Notes under the pieces: model-generated
Databases searched by the model: none
What the model saw: the letters and a program-made list of their open reading frames with translations, nothing else
Told to the model about the DNA's origin: nothing
Translations under genes and position numbers: made by a program
Shown here: positions 24,336 to 35,294 of the stretch, in pieces
How positions within the stretch are numbered: position 1 is the stretch's first letter
Layout of the letters: each line of letters starts with the position of its first letter
Origin: Avena insularis
Lineage: Eukaryota > Streptophyta > Magnoliopsida > Poales > Poaceae
DNA length: 64,000 nt
Assembly (NCBI GenBank): GCA_023614405.1
Contig: CM042688.1
Location: forward strand, 441,492,028 to 441,556,027
Direction: 5' to 3'

Positions 24336-24340
24336 GAAAT

Positions 24341-26369
24341 TTGTTTTGTGTGCATAGTTCGGCATAAAGTGTGATGTTGTTATGGCCATGACCTTGGTCG
24401 TTTGGCTTGAAACTCCAAGAATGTTCATACTCATTAACAACTAATAATCTTAAATATGTTTAAATTTTACCACTTGCTTCTAGGTTCAAATTTTACACGG
24501 ACGGTGGAAGTACATCTTACATCAAGGACCAAAAAAAGGTAAAATTACATAATGTCCATACATTTAGCATGAAGCACCCTAAATTAAGCAAGGAAAACAG
24601 TTGGCTGGGAAGCTTTTGAACTCATAAAACTTGGTAATCAATCGTAAGTGTATCAAGGTCCACACTTTGTCTGAAAAATCGGGTTGTTATTGTGGTACTC
24701 TGAGCCATTTTTCTTTGTACTTGCTTACAGAAAAAATCTTGTCGCTTTCAGTTTCATTGTTCCTATAAGTCGGAACCTGTGGTTGCCACTATTTTTCACC
24801 TTTCCAAGATGCACACATCTACCAAATATGGGAACATTATAATACAATATGATGTGCATATGGTTGTTACCTTTGTTGTTCGGCTTGAAACCCAAGAGTG
24901 TTCATACACTATGGGCCATATATATTGTGTAACTATTTTTTTGTAATTTATGATGACTCACGGTTATTAATTATTTTTCAGTGCAAATAGTAGTACACAC
25001 AAGAGAATTCCATGAAGAGAAGGCTTCATTTTTAGGTTTTCATTATTTTTGTTGATAGCTAGTGAGGATCAAATTGTCCACATGCATATTCGTAGCAAGA
25101 ATTTTCATATTCCTACAGAAATCTCGTTGGTTTTTGAAGTATTGACCGCCTCTGTACCATAAAGACTGAAAGGATGTTTGTAACTTTTTAAGGGCATTCT
25201 ATCATGTTTACTTGTAGTTCAAATTTGAAAATGATTTTTTATTACTAAATTTTGGAAACCCCCAGTACTGCTAGCATTATTGTTCACCATGCCAAGATGC
25301 ACTCATCTACCAAATATGAGAACATTACCAGAAAGTATGTTGTACATATATATAAGGCCATTTAGCTTGTCTTTCGGCCTGAAGCCTAAGGATATGTTCA
25401 TACATGGCAGGCCATATTTTCAATTATATTGTTTTTTATATGCGAACTCTCTTGATAATAATCATTTTGTACATGCGAATGCTTAGCAAGAAGTTGAATC
25501 CAACAAATTCATTGGTTTCCTATATATTGACAGTCTAGGATGGGTACCTTCAAAAGATACTTGTATAACTTTAAGAGCAATCTACTACTTACTCATAGTT
25601 CAAATTTTATCTAACATTGATAAATCAGCTTAAATTAGTTTAATAATGTGAAGTTCGCTAGGAAACCTTGAGAACTCAAAAAAGTTCGTAATCATAAGTG
25701 AAACATGTATAAACTTTGTCTGGAAACTAGGCTTATGGCATTCCAAGGCATTTTCACCGTGCTTGCTCTTAGGAAAATAAATCCCGGGAAAATAATAATC
25801 TTCTTAAAGTTTATGATTAATCGGGGTGTTTTTTTGTGTGAGGTGTAATAAACAGACATATATCGTTAGTCCTACACTGTAAAAGAAACTCTTCGATGGA
25901 CATTTGGATATGTGAACGAAATGTCAAATCTTATGTACAAACAAGTTATGTTCAAAAACAAGTTTATTACGACCAAACAAAGCCTTCACAAATTCAATGT
26001 GCGACAGACTGTTATGTTGGTACCTTTGTGTAAACATTGACATTTCATATGAAATAACTCTCTTGCATACGATCTACATGCATCCAAAAAGTATTGCAGG
26101 CGATAAATATCATTAGTATCTAGGTTTTAGCATCATTCAAATCTTTGTGTGTGAATGGGAGCAATGGCATTCGGAGACCACTTGTCAGTCTTGCTACCAA
26201 TAAGGTTAAATCGGTCATTACAGGACTAACTGGCCAAATTTGTGCATACTACGCTAAAAAAACTGTTAAAATGTGCAAAAATGACGTCCACCAAGTGCTT
26301 TGTGCAAAAGTGTGATGAAAAGATGGTGGATCGTGCAATTTCCTCTATCTAAAAAAATGTTTTATACTA
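24341..26369. other. Diverged repeat-derived sequence, no gene
   Basis: Sequence related to the two neighbouring repeat families appears in worn form. A block CCAAGATGCAC-CATCTACCAAATATG with GGCCATAT occurs near 24806-24930 and again near 25292-25420. From 25800 to 26369 it is AT-rich with nothing recognised. Confidence 0.55.
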
Positions 26370-26626
26370 CTTCCTCCGTCCCAAAATATAAGCCGTCTAA
26401 GGATTGGTTAAAAGTCAAACCTTGCTAACTTTGACCAAATATTTAGAAAAAAAAATCTACATCTACAATATTGAATGGACATATTAAGAAAATATACTTT
26501 ATGGTGAATCTATTGATATTAATTTAGTATTATAAATTTTATATTTTTTGTGTATAATCATGGTCAAACTTAAAAAATGTTGACTTTTTACTAATCCTCA
26601 GGCGCCTTATATTTTGGGATGGAGGG
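26370..26626. mobile_element. Stowaway-type MITE, ~257 bp
   Basis: Left end CTTCCTCCGTCCCAAAATAT pairs with the right end ATATTTTGGGATGGAGGG. TA follows the right end. The interior is AT-rich with AAGTCAAACCTTGCTAACTT and the inverse-like ATGGTCAAACTTAAAAA. Confidence 0.8.
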
Positions 26627-26911
26627 TAATACAAAGTATTGTACTATACTTACTACTAGCAAAATAGGTACCAGATAGAAGTTTGAAACCAAAGGGTACC
26701 CACTATTTTAGTCGGTTCAAAGAAATGAACTAGTTCGTCAAAAAGTGATGATATGTGAAATTTAGTTTTTTTGTAGTACGGTACTACCAAAGCTGATAGA
26801 GGGTTACCCACTCCCATTCTCTAATAACTCCTCCCCCACCATTCCCTCTCTCGCTATCACATTCCTGCACTCACCTGACGACTCTCAGTCGTTAACCCAG
26901 CCGTTGCCTCG

Positions 26912-27445
26912 ATGAAACTAATGACAAAACCTTTGTCTGTGATTGAGCTGGGGTCCTCATCAGGCTCTGCTTTGGAACTGCAGGTGGCTTGTTTGATTCC
27001 GACGGCCTCAGCACCCTCTCGGAAGCGTCCTTCGCCTTTCACGTGTGTGCGGGTCCTGCCCATGGTGAAGCATCCATCGCCCTTAGGGTTTCGGCCGGTC
27101 GCGCTAAAACCCTCGTCGCCCGCCGAGCGGTCGTCCAAGCCTTCGGCGCCGCGTGCGTTGGGAATGAATGCTCGTGCGGCGGTGGACGCGTCCTTTTCGT
27201 TTGCAGGTTGTACTCTCATTCCCAATGTGCCAAATTTCAAAGTGTACGCGGTGAAGCCCCTATCGGTGGTGCCCCCTTCATCAGCGATTGTCTGTGCGTC
27301 TTCGGTGTATGTGGCTAGTTCTTTGTCAGTGGCGCCTTGTTCATCTGATCAACCCATCGACCCCTGTGCAAGTCCGTGCCCCCCAACTGCAATGAGGTTA
27401 GATCTGGAGGATTGGGGCTTTAACCCAAATCCGACATGCATCTAG
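26912..27445 (+). CDS. Candidate upstream exon, Ser/Pro-rich, product unknown
   Basis: An ATG at 26912 follows a CT-rich leader (TCCCTCTCTCGCTATC) and opens 177 codons rich in Ser, Pro and Ala, ending AMRLDLEDWGFNPNPTCI. GC content is clearly above its surroundings, as in grass first exons. It lies 845 bp upstream of the B3 exon in the same orientation and could be its first exon, with a donor somewhere before the stop. The antisense strand is also open (26857-27240), so frame choice is uncertain. No domain recognised. Confidence 0.35.
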   Translation: MKLMTKPLSVIELGSSSGSALELQVACLIPTASAPSRKRPSPFTCVRVLPMVKHPSPLGFRPVALKPSSPAERSSKPSAPRALGMNARAAVDASFSFAGCTLIPNVPNFKVYAVKPLSVVPPSSAIVCASSVYVASSLSVAPCSSDQPIDPCASPCPPTAMRLDLEDWGFNPNPTCI

Positions 27446-27659
27446 TCAGATTTTTGCAACGTGTACTGCCGGTCCTTTGTTGAACTGCTTAGTTTTATGT
27501 CATATTCTTGATAATTATCTTTTATGCTGTTCTTTGTACTCCATCTGTCCAGAAATAACTGACTTGACTTTGCCTAGATTTGAATGTATCCATATTTGTC
27601 TTTTGTGATTTTCTGCTTAGTTATGGAATATTCTTGATGACGATGATGACGGGTTCTGT

Positions 27660-28240
27660 TTTGGTACTTAGATGATGCATTGTGCTATTTAGGATTTTTC
27701 CATGCCGCGTTGTGCTATTTTGGTATTTTTTTTGTATGATGCATTGTGTCCTGTCTCCTCACCGTGTTGCTTTGTGCATATTGATATGCGTTTTGCTGTT
27801 TAGGATTAAATGATATGCCTTCTATATGGTCAGATTATTTCAATGACCCATTAGTTTAGGTAATTTTGATTGTGCAGGCACTGTTTACTAAATTTAATTA
27901 CATAATACCTTTTGCTGTTTTGGTATTTTTGATGATGCACTACATATATGTTGTTTTGTCTATCCAGATAATGCATTGTGATGTTTTAGCCATTCAGATT
28001 ATGCATTGTGCTGTTTTTTTGCGGGGGTATGCATTGTGCTTGTTTAATCAATCTAATTAAATGTTATGCCTTCTACTAGTAGTTGTTCAGATAATTTTGA
28101 GGACCCATCGCGTTAGGTCATTCTGATGATGCATTGTGCTATGTAGGCAATTTAATTTACCTGATACCTTGTGTTGTTTAGGTAATTTTGATGGTGCTAT
28201 GACTCATCGTGATCTTTAGTCAATTTATACAATGCATTGT
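27660..28240 (+). repeat. Imperfect minisatellite in the putative intron before the B3 exon
   Basis: ATGCATTGTGCTGTTT or close variants (GATGCATTGTG, GCCGCGTTGTG, ATTGTGATGTT) recur at least eight times, each followed by TTTTGGTA- or AGGTAATTT-like sequence. Spacing is irregular (25-130 bp). Confidence 0.55.
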
Positions 28241-28289
28241 GTTGTTTTGGTAATTCCAAAGGACTGACTCAATGGTAATTTTCATGTAG

Positions 28290-28844
28290 GATGACCCAGT
28301 TGTAATGCCGAACTTAGACTACATTCTTGACCGGATTGCTCCAGCTCCAGGTGGCTATGAAGATGATCTCCACATCATACCAAGGGAGTTGAAGCTACCG
28401 GGCAGGAGAGTGGAGGCCTTGGCAAGGGCAAGTGCTGCCAGGTCGGTCGCTAGTTCTACCAAACCAAGAAGACGCCTTAGGTCGGTTGGACACCATGCCA
28501 CGTCGGATCGTCCTAGGCGGTTCTACATCTAGTTAGTCCAGCATGACTTGTATATGCTTATCATCCCGACTTACTTCAAGCTTTACTTGAAGGGATGCCC
28601 CTACCCACAACTAGTGGTGGTCCAAGCATGCGAGGAATGCGAGTGGGTTGTCCATGCCAACCGCAACAAAGACCAGATCGTCCTAGACAAAGAGTGGGCT
28701 ACCTTTGCTGCTTCCCATGGGTTGAAGGAGGGTGACTGCCTTATGTTCAAGGTCACCACAGATGGGTTCAAGATGAAAATCTATGACACAATCACCTCCT
28801 ACCAGAAGGTGTTCGTCTGTCATGAGCGTGCACATCTTGTTTAA
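28290..28844 (+). pseudogene. B3-domain (REM-type) DNA-binding protein exon with one in-frame TAG
   Basis: An acceptor TTTTCATGTAG precedes 28290, and the frame runs DDPVVMPNLDYILDRIAP to the stop at 28842-28844. It is broken once by TAG at 28530-28532, after RRFYI. Beyond the stop comes LYMLIIPTYFKLYLKGCPYP, ECEWVVHANRNKDQIVL, EWATFAASHGLKEGDCLMFK and FKMKIYD. These are the successive strands and the GD-x-x-x-F-K turn of the B3 fold. The linker (RRVEALARAS, KPRRRLRS) is basic and could be a nuclear signal. The TAG lies in the first strand of the domain and would abolish binding unless bypassed. Apart from it the domain is complete. It is a second B3 gene in this element, diverged from the one at 11166. 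Confidence 0.7.
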
Positions 28845-28854
28845 GTGCTAATTT

Positions 28855-29235
28855 GGATCGAAGGATTTTCAAAGGAATTTTTGAGGAATTCGACCCATAG
28901 TAATTTTTTCATAAGTAAGCCCTTTGGATGAGAGGAATCATATCTCCAAAATTCATATAGATTGCATTTCTACACCCCAATCCCATAGGAATTTCAACAT
29001 CCACTTTTTTACACTCATTCGCGTAGGATTGAGGCAATTTTCCTTCGTGTTTACTTTGTTTCATTGAAATGACTTTAAGCCATCAGATTTCTACCTCCAA
29101 ACCTGTTATCCTATGTTTTGAAATTCTGTGATCCAAGGAAAGCTATTTCCTCTGTTTTGCAATCCATTGTTTTGTACCTCTGATCGAATCAAATTCTGGT
29201 GTTTTTAAATCCTATTATCCAAAGAAGCCCAAAGT
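28855..29235. mobile_element. Harbinger/Tourist-type MITE
   Basis: AATTTGGATCGAAGGATTTTC and GGAATTTTTGAGGAATTC at the left are inverted relative to AAATCCTATTATCCAAAGAA at the right. The repeated CCTTTGGAT, CCATAGGAATTT and CCTATG motifs are typical of Tourist elements in cereals. It starts 12 bases past the B3 stop codon, so it may lie in that gene's 3' UTR. Confidence 0.55.
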
Positions 29236-29329
29236 TATCTTTAAGTTTGCCGTTCGATCTTTTGGCGACCGTTTGTGATGCTTATGCATCAAGCCCTAAG
29301 TATATTCAATGTGACTACTACTACTACTA

Positions 29330-29392
29330 CTCCCTCCGATTCATTGCTAGATACGTCCAATTCAGCGACGAGTAAATATGGATGGGAGGGAG
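29330..29392. mobile_element. 63-bp Stowaway MITE relic
   Basis: CTCCCTCCGAT at the left, GATGGGAGGGAG at the right, and TA on both sides (29328-29329, 29393-29394). The interior is only ~40 bp, much shorter than a normal Stowaway, so it is an internal deletion product. Confidence 0.7.
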
Positions 29393-30199
29393 TACTACTA
29401 CTATGAGCAAGAGACCTAAATGGTGGAGCAAATTTGATTAAAATATTCTTGGACTTGTGTCTAGTACAAGACCCAGAGGCTAGTTGATTAAAATATTTGG
29501 CATAATACTTTCAGACATTTTCATTGGCTAGAGCACTAGTAGTTTGGAGAGAAAAAGTGAAAAAAAGCTGCTACATAGGACCCACGCAAGAGACCTAAAT
29601 GGTGGAGCAGTTGTAATTTTTCTAGACTCACGTCTAAGGGCAAGTGCAGCATATGGAAAATGGGTGTCTAAGAACCTTTAGGCATAGGTATAAACACTGG
29701 AGTACAGGTAGCTAAAGAGCTTTTTGCTAGACTCGGGTCTAGTACTAAACACAAGTGGCTAAGAAGAAAAAAGCTTTGGTAAGAAAAAAGATAGGGAAAC
29801 AGCCTTCTTAAATAGGTTTTTTATTTTAACGGTGGGGCCTACTAGTGTGTCTAAATGCTGGAGCATATTTGCCTCTGCTAGACTCATGTCTAAGATTTTT
29901 GCTAGACTCAACCAACAGTGTACATGCTCTAAGTTATTTTCTTAGCTCGTGCCCAAGCCATAGCACACTTCACAATATTTGCAGCTAGTACGCTCGATCG
30001 CTTGATGGACCAATGAGATTGCTCGAAGGCCGGCGATGAGACCCAGTACTTTTTTTTGAACAAGCGAGACCTAGTACTTGACGTTTTCCTTCCACTATTC
30101 ACTCTCCTCTCTCCTCCTCTAGTACTACCTCGCTCCGCCTTCGCAGAAACCATTTTCTTCCACTGATCCTCCCTTTCTTCTCTACTCCTACATCCAGGG
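29393..30199. other. Upstream region of the coiled-coil gene, with short direct repeats
   Basis: CAAGAGACCTAAATGGTGGAG occurs at about 29408 and 29587, and CTAGACTC(A/G)(C/T)GTCTA variants recur at least four times. From about 30040 the sequence becomes a CT-rich leader (CTCTCCTCTCTCCTCCTCT) that ends at the ATG of the gene at 30200. Confidence 0.5.
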
Positions 30200-30909
30200 A
30201 TGTCACAAAATATCCTGTCTTGTCGGAAGAATAGCAAGATGGCGGTGGTTAGAGAATTGGAGAAATCCAGCCGGCAGGGTGACCTGCATGCTCCGACTGA
30301 GAAATGAGACCAGCCATGGGGTGAGGGCTCGTCTTCGCGCATGTATCCGAAGAGCGGCTATCATGGGGACCAAGAGTCTGGGTAGGTTTGTACTTCCATT
30401 GATTCCTGGGTTATCTGCTCCTACTATTGAACCGTCTATGTACATCTTCCAGGGTAGGCAGCTTGAGCGTCGAATTTTCCACCCCACGGGTCGATAGCAC
30501 AACGGATATCTCTGATGCGTACGATGCCCTCATGCCCGCTCTTGGTCAAAGAAGAGAGGTACTTTAGTCACTATACATGTATTGACATTTTTTGTTCTTC
30601 TCTGCATGCACTCCATGCTCCCTTACTGATGATGCATTTTCCATGCAGGAAGTCAGGGTGAGAATCTCGGCCAAAGTAGATGAAATCTACAGCCCTAACA
30701 ACAACATTCTACAGAAAAACTTCGAGCTCAACCTAGAGTGTGATCGCCTCCGAGCCAATTTGGCTTTTCAAATGAAGCTCGCACGATCTTACGAGCGTGA
30801 CTCCTCCACGCTTCGCGCTGAGTGTGAAAATTTGAAGAAAGAAGTCACGGTGCTTCGCAGCCAACAGCTACCATTGCGGAGATCGTCCAGGTCACGCCCT
30901 GTTAAGTAG
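30200..30909 (+). pseudogene. Three-exon coiled-coil protein gene with one in-frame TGA
   Basis: ATG at 30200 opens MSQNILSCRKNSKMAVVREL. Exon 1 is 30200-30381, exon 2 30453-30558 and exon 3 30649-30909. Both introns (71 and 90 bp) are GT-AG, and the phases (2 then 0) join into one frame of 183 codons. The only lesion is TGA at 30305-30307 (codon 36), between HAPTEK and DQPWGEGSSS. Exon 2 encodes VGSLSVEFSTPRVDSTTDIS. Exon 3 encodes VDEIYSPNNNILQKNFEL, then CDRLRANLAFQMKLARSYER and LRAECENLKKEVTVLRSQQ, a clear coiled coil with a basic end. I do not recognise the family. Its single nonsense codon and clean splice sites suggest recent decay of a captured gene, or a misread base. Confidence 0.6.
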
Positions 30910-33284
30910 GAAGAGAGAAGCCATCTCATGTTGGTCGTCAAGGTCGCAACCATTGCGGAGGTCGTCGAGGCCCTACCTCCGCAAGGCGGCCACAGTGTTG
31001 CAATCACCGAATCTTAGAGTAGGAACTAGGAAGGGGGGACTTGCCTACGTGGCCCTCCTTTTTCTTTCCTTTGGATGCATGGATCATTTTTTCTCATCCG
31101 TCTGCACATAATTATATTGCACTCTTTAGCATTCGAATGCGCTCTGTGGAGCTTTTGTAACGATATACTTGTCGTATAGTAGTAACTATTTAGTGTACAT
31201 ATTACATTCAAATTTAGTCAAATATGTGACATCCTTTTTAATTAGATTGGAGGGCATTTTCAGAAAAATTAGTCTGGAGGGAGAGTATATCTAATAAATA
31301 AAAATAATTAAATAGTCAATGAGTGATCTTTAAATTTGTTCATACTTTCTACTTTGTCAGATGTGTAGGGATCCGGATCCAATGTCTAGACAAGAAAATG
31401 CACCGTCAGTGTCCGGGACACCTAGCTACTATCTGGACTACGTAGTACTTTGGGTCACAAGCACAGCTACCCTATAGTCTACCCACGGACAGCAAACGAT
31501 TCCTTGCATAGGCATTCCCGCCAGAGCCTTCGCAAGGGAAGGTATCCGCTTTGACCCGTTGATTTCGGATTGGACTGTCAAGATTGCTAGACGCTGAACT
31601 CTGTCTCCCTGGATGATGTTTCTACTACTATGTAAAAATACACTTATGTGTGAGTTGCGTTGATTAGCAACAGTCATTAGCGTATGGGGGCCTCGACCGC
31701 ACAAAAAAAGGTTTGCCACTCAATCAATTGTGCTCACATCTACCATTATATGTGAGCATTTTACCATCTCGACTGCCTCTATGCACTAATCGTCCATCCA
31801 TCTAATCACTCACTGTATAATTGAAAGTGTTCAATTCTATGTATCTGACAAATGATTCTTCAAACTGACAATCTAGAAACTCCTCTAGAAAGAGAGAAAA
31901 AGAAATTACTTATGATGTTAATTGGGCATGTAGTATTACCTCTGTATGTAAATACAAATTAGCGGAAGTACTTAATCACTAATGTGTATAGTAACTAATT
32001 TCGTGCGTTATTTTATAGTAAAAATACTTCAGTACAAAAATGTAAAACTATGACTGTATAAAAGAAGTGGTGTCGTTTATGGAGTGTAGAGAATATCATT
32101 ATTTATCATGACAATATTGCAAATTTATAATATTGCCATACTCCCTCAATAGGAAACTTAGATTTGTCTAGATTCACGAGTATATAGATCATATTCATGA
32201 GTATATAGATATATTTTAGTGATACATACGAATCTAGATAAATTCCAAGTCACTTATTTCTGAACTACTAGTAATAGTTTTCTCACAAGTCTCCTAAGAC
32301 AAGAGGTCAATTTTCTTTGTGAGTGTCCACAAGAATGTGGTACATTTATTGAATTAAAATTTTGCACCTAGCCACCACAAATGAATCTAGCATCTCCCTT
32401 CTTGACACTTCTAATTAAAATTAAATGGTCACTAAGGTTTATACACATCAGGTCATTGCATATGGTTATTGTGTTGGAATTCATTTCTTGTGCTATATAT
32501 TCTTGGTGATAAAGATATTATTTTTTGTCATGTAATGGAAACATTTCACCCTATGGTGAAAACATTGTTTCGTTTTATGGAATGCTCTGTAAAATGGTAA
32601 AAAATAATTATTAATAATGAAAATATTTTTAGATACTAAAAAAAGGTCACAACGCTTTTTTGGTCATTTCATACATCATTGGAAATGATGGTAGTTTAAT
32701 ATAACATTTAGAAAGTAGGGAAAAAGACGAAACTTGTCATTGTTTATGGAGAGGTATATGTACATTGTCTGCCTGGACATCAAATGTGAACAATGCAAAA
32801 CCAAAATTGTTCATGTCGACAGTCATGCAAAACCATCCATAGTACTGCATTCATTAAAAAAATACACCATATCTTGGTAAGCTAGAAACATGTTTGGGAG
32901 TACTTCTAAAATACCCGAGGGATGTTTAGTTCTAATAATTCGACCAAGTATTGCATTAAAGTACTAAATTATGCAGGATATTATTATGCTTTAATAAGGT
33001 AAGTTATTGGAGTGCACACAATAAAATAGTCGTCCGAAGCATGCATTCACTCCTGAACACCATAAGTCAAAGTTTGAACTCGTGGCGCACCAAAATGACA
33101 TCATGCCAGCTAGCTCGATTAATGGTCTGCTACTACAGTAACCTACACATCTACCCCTATAGTCTACTCTGGGACACCCAGTGATATCTTGCATAGGCGT
33201 CCATGCCAGAGCCTTCGAAGGGAAGGTATCCCCTATGGCCCGTTGATTTGGCATGGACGGACAAGATTGCTAGACGGCCAAAAT
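30910..33284. other. AT-rich interior of the CACTA, no gene; one diverged direct-repeat pair
   Basis: No supported gene. A block of ~150 bp at about 31438-31590 returns at about 33133-33285. Both share CCTATAGTCTAC, CTTGCATAGGC, GCCAGAGCCTTCG, GGGAAGGTATCC and CAAGATTGCTAGACG, the two copies being some 1.7 kb apart. A worn Stowaway-like stretch (TACTCCCTCAATAGG ... AGTCACTTATTTC) lies at about 32140-32270. Otherwise it is featureless AT-rich DNA. Confidence 0.5.
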
Positions 33285-33452
33285 CATGTGGTCCCCACTC
33301 CCTCGCGCCCCTCCATTTCAAACATTGCAAAATTTCTGGCGCCCCTCTGTTTCAAACGATACCAAAAGCACGTGGTCTCCACTCCCTCGCACCCCTCCAT
33401 TTCAAACACTGCGAAATTTCTCGTGCCCAGAACCTCCCGTAGCACTTCTCCG
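33285..33452 (+). repeat. 84-bp tandem duplication
   Basis: The block starting CATGTGGTCCCCACTCCCTC at 33285 is repeated from 33369 (CACGTGGTCTCCACTCCCTC). Both continue CCCTCCATTTCAAACA. It sits in front of a GC-rich, gene-like stretch. Confidence 0.75.
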
Positions 33453-34189
33453 CGGCTGGCTTTTCCCGCCGGAACTCGACACCATGCACTCCTCAGCCAA
33501 CAGTATACCGGAGCTGCATCATCTGCGGTCTCATCCAAAGCATCATTGCCGCTTCAACGACGTCCACCGCACCCAACCTTGGTCACCGAGTCCGTCATCA
33601 TCCACTGTGCTTGATTTCCTTTTCCCACTTTCCCCTCCATGGCGCTGAATCTGTAAACAACTGACGGCATCCTCCCCACCTGTACCTTACCTGAACCGCC
33701 GTGCAATGCACCGATTCAACCTCATCCACCGTGGTCAAGCCGGCATCGAGCGCCCAAGATCTGCTTCCCCGATGCAAACAGCCGGCGCAACCAAAGCACC
33801 CTGGGTGACAAGGATGTCACTCGCGCTGGTACGGATGAGGATTAGAAGCCTATCCGACCATGGTAACCAAATCACCAACTCTTTTTTTGTTTTGTCGGCA
33901 GTACAGCAGGTTCAAGCCTGTCGCGGTGAACTGCATTTTTGTAATCGTTCTGTACACCCAATCAAAGCGCACGCCTGTTCTTCGTGCTAGATACTACGGA
34001 GTAGGTCACTAGACATGTTGGTTTGCATTCGTTGCTCTACAAATTTTGAAGTCATGCACATGTTCTTAGCTACTCCGAACAACAGTAATTCCCTCCTATC
34101 ATGTAGTTCTTGCAAAATGTAAAATCAGTGGAAAATATTAGTTTGGATTCCCTGCTCCACAGTTACTGAATCTATCTGGTTCGTCTTGA
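33453..34189 (+). other. GC-rich gene-like fragment and junction into the outer retrotransposon
   Basis: From 33453 to about 33850 the composition is GC-rich with an ATG at 33484 (MHSSANSIPELHHLRSHPKH, 55 codons to a stop near 33646) and further short frames, as in a 5' end of a grass gene. No domain is recognised. Somewhere between about 33.85 and 34.19 kb the sequence passes into the gypsy internal region; I cannot place the junction. Confidence 0.35.
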
Positions 34190-34267
34190 GGTAAGTTCCT
34201 GTTATGGTTTCCTGCTTGGCATTGTTATGCTATCCGGTAGTACCCATCGTTATGCTGGAGTTTCCAG

Positions 34268-35294
34268 GATTCAGAAATTACTTGGCTGAATGCCGAAATT
34301 TAGAGGCTCAAGGGCCTCCATAAGTCCAAATTGGAGAAGGCTGACCAGGAGTTTGCCGAGGAAAAAGAGCGTTTAACCATGCAAATTTCCAAGGACCAAA
34401 GCTTACTGCAGGAAGCCGACGTTAAACTTACATCGGTGACCTCTGAGTACGAGAAACTCTAGGCCCACAGTGCCAATGTCCATTCCAAGCTTTAGCCAAT
34501 CCTCTTCCAGATTGCACGTGAGTTCTTTGCCCTTGCTTAATTTTTCTTCCTCCGGGTTTGGTGATTTTGCTCACTGTCTCCTCTGCTCTGTTCTCAGGAA
34601 AATTTCCAGAAAGTGATACGCTTTGTGGTGCTACCGTAACTCGGTCCCGCGAACAATGTGGTATTCATGCGGGCCCTGATGCCGAGCCAATCCCGTATAA
34701 TACGGAGGATCTACTGGCGAGCATCACCGCTTTCCTTGAGCTAGTGAAGAACCACGGCGCAGACAATATACCGGCGGCAACACGGATGTTTAGCTCCCTC
34801 TGGCCCACTGAGCCCATTCCTAAAAGAGGTTCGGCTTTCATAGCCAAACTGATGGAGTGTGAGCATCATCTGAATCTATGGCGTGAATCTGCCGCACGGG
34901 CTGGGGCTGACATTGCCTTACAGTTCGTCCTTTCATGGTATTAAGGAATTGATCTGGGTTGCTTACCCGCATGCGCATCGGATCTAAGTGGTCCGAAGAT
35001 CTGGGTTGCGTTGCGCACTGCAAAGCCTGTGCTAACAAGCTTATTCAATACTCCTTCCACAACGCTTGGAACGAAGGGCCGAGTTATCTCGATGTTTTTG
35101 ATGATGAAGTTGCTTCTGGAGATGAAGAGGATGAAGGGAGTGAGGGTGAGGCCTCCGAGCTTGGCGACGAGGCCAAAGACCCGGAGGATGGTGAGGTCAA
35201 CCCTGAAGATGAAGTCGAGGCTAGTGCCCCTCCCTCAAATTCTGAAGTACCTCCTTCCTCGACAAATGATTCGTCTACTGGCCCTGCTCCTTAA
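34268..35294 (+). pseudogene. Antisense accessory gene of the outer gypsy (C-terminal part)
   Basis: An exon 34268-34517 (after a TTTCCAG acceptor) encodes a coiled coil: KADQEFAEEKERLTMQISKD and QEADVKLTSV. It contains TAG at 34301, 34460 and 34493, each where Gln would suit the heptads. A GT-AG intron (34518-34597) joins it in phase to FPESDTLCGATVTRSREQC and LLASITAFLELVKNHG, ending at TAA near 34942. A frame further on (34959-35294) is strongly acidic: ASGDEEDEGSEGEASELGD. The inner element has a fuller relative at 42103-45283. Such antisense genes are known in Tat elements; their role is not established. Confidence 0.6.

Larger units (their letters stand above)
19257..24340 (+). repeat. 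Second tandem repeat field, ~510-545-bp unit
   Basis: TGTTCTTTC with GATAGTTGGAAAC recurs near 19366, 19871, 21738, 22283, 22797, 23328 and 23837, mostly 505-545 bp apart. Units share TCAAGTTTGACCTAATTTCG, GATATATTAATTGTGACC, GATGGGTACCTCCAAAAG, GACATAAAGTCATTC and ACAACATGTTGG. The run is interrupted at about 19.9-20.95 kb by other sequence including a MITE. Short frames here are not genes. Confidence 0.8.

Noticed and set aside
26857..27240. A minus-strand open frame of 127 codons
   Set aside because: It is the shadow of the GC-rich plus-strand frame, which has the leader, the ATG and the right orientation towards the B3 exon. Low GC-rich stop density explains both.
31438..33285. The ~150-bp pair as ends of a small retroelement (TRIM)
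   Set aside because: The copies are well diverged, lack clean TG...CA ends and no target duplication was found.
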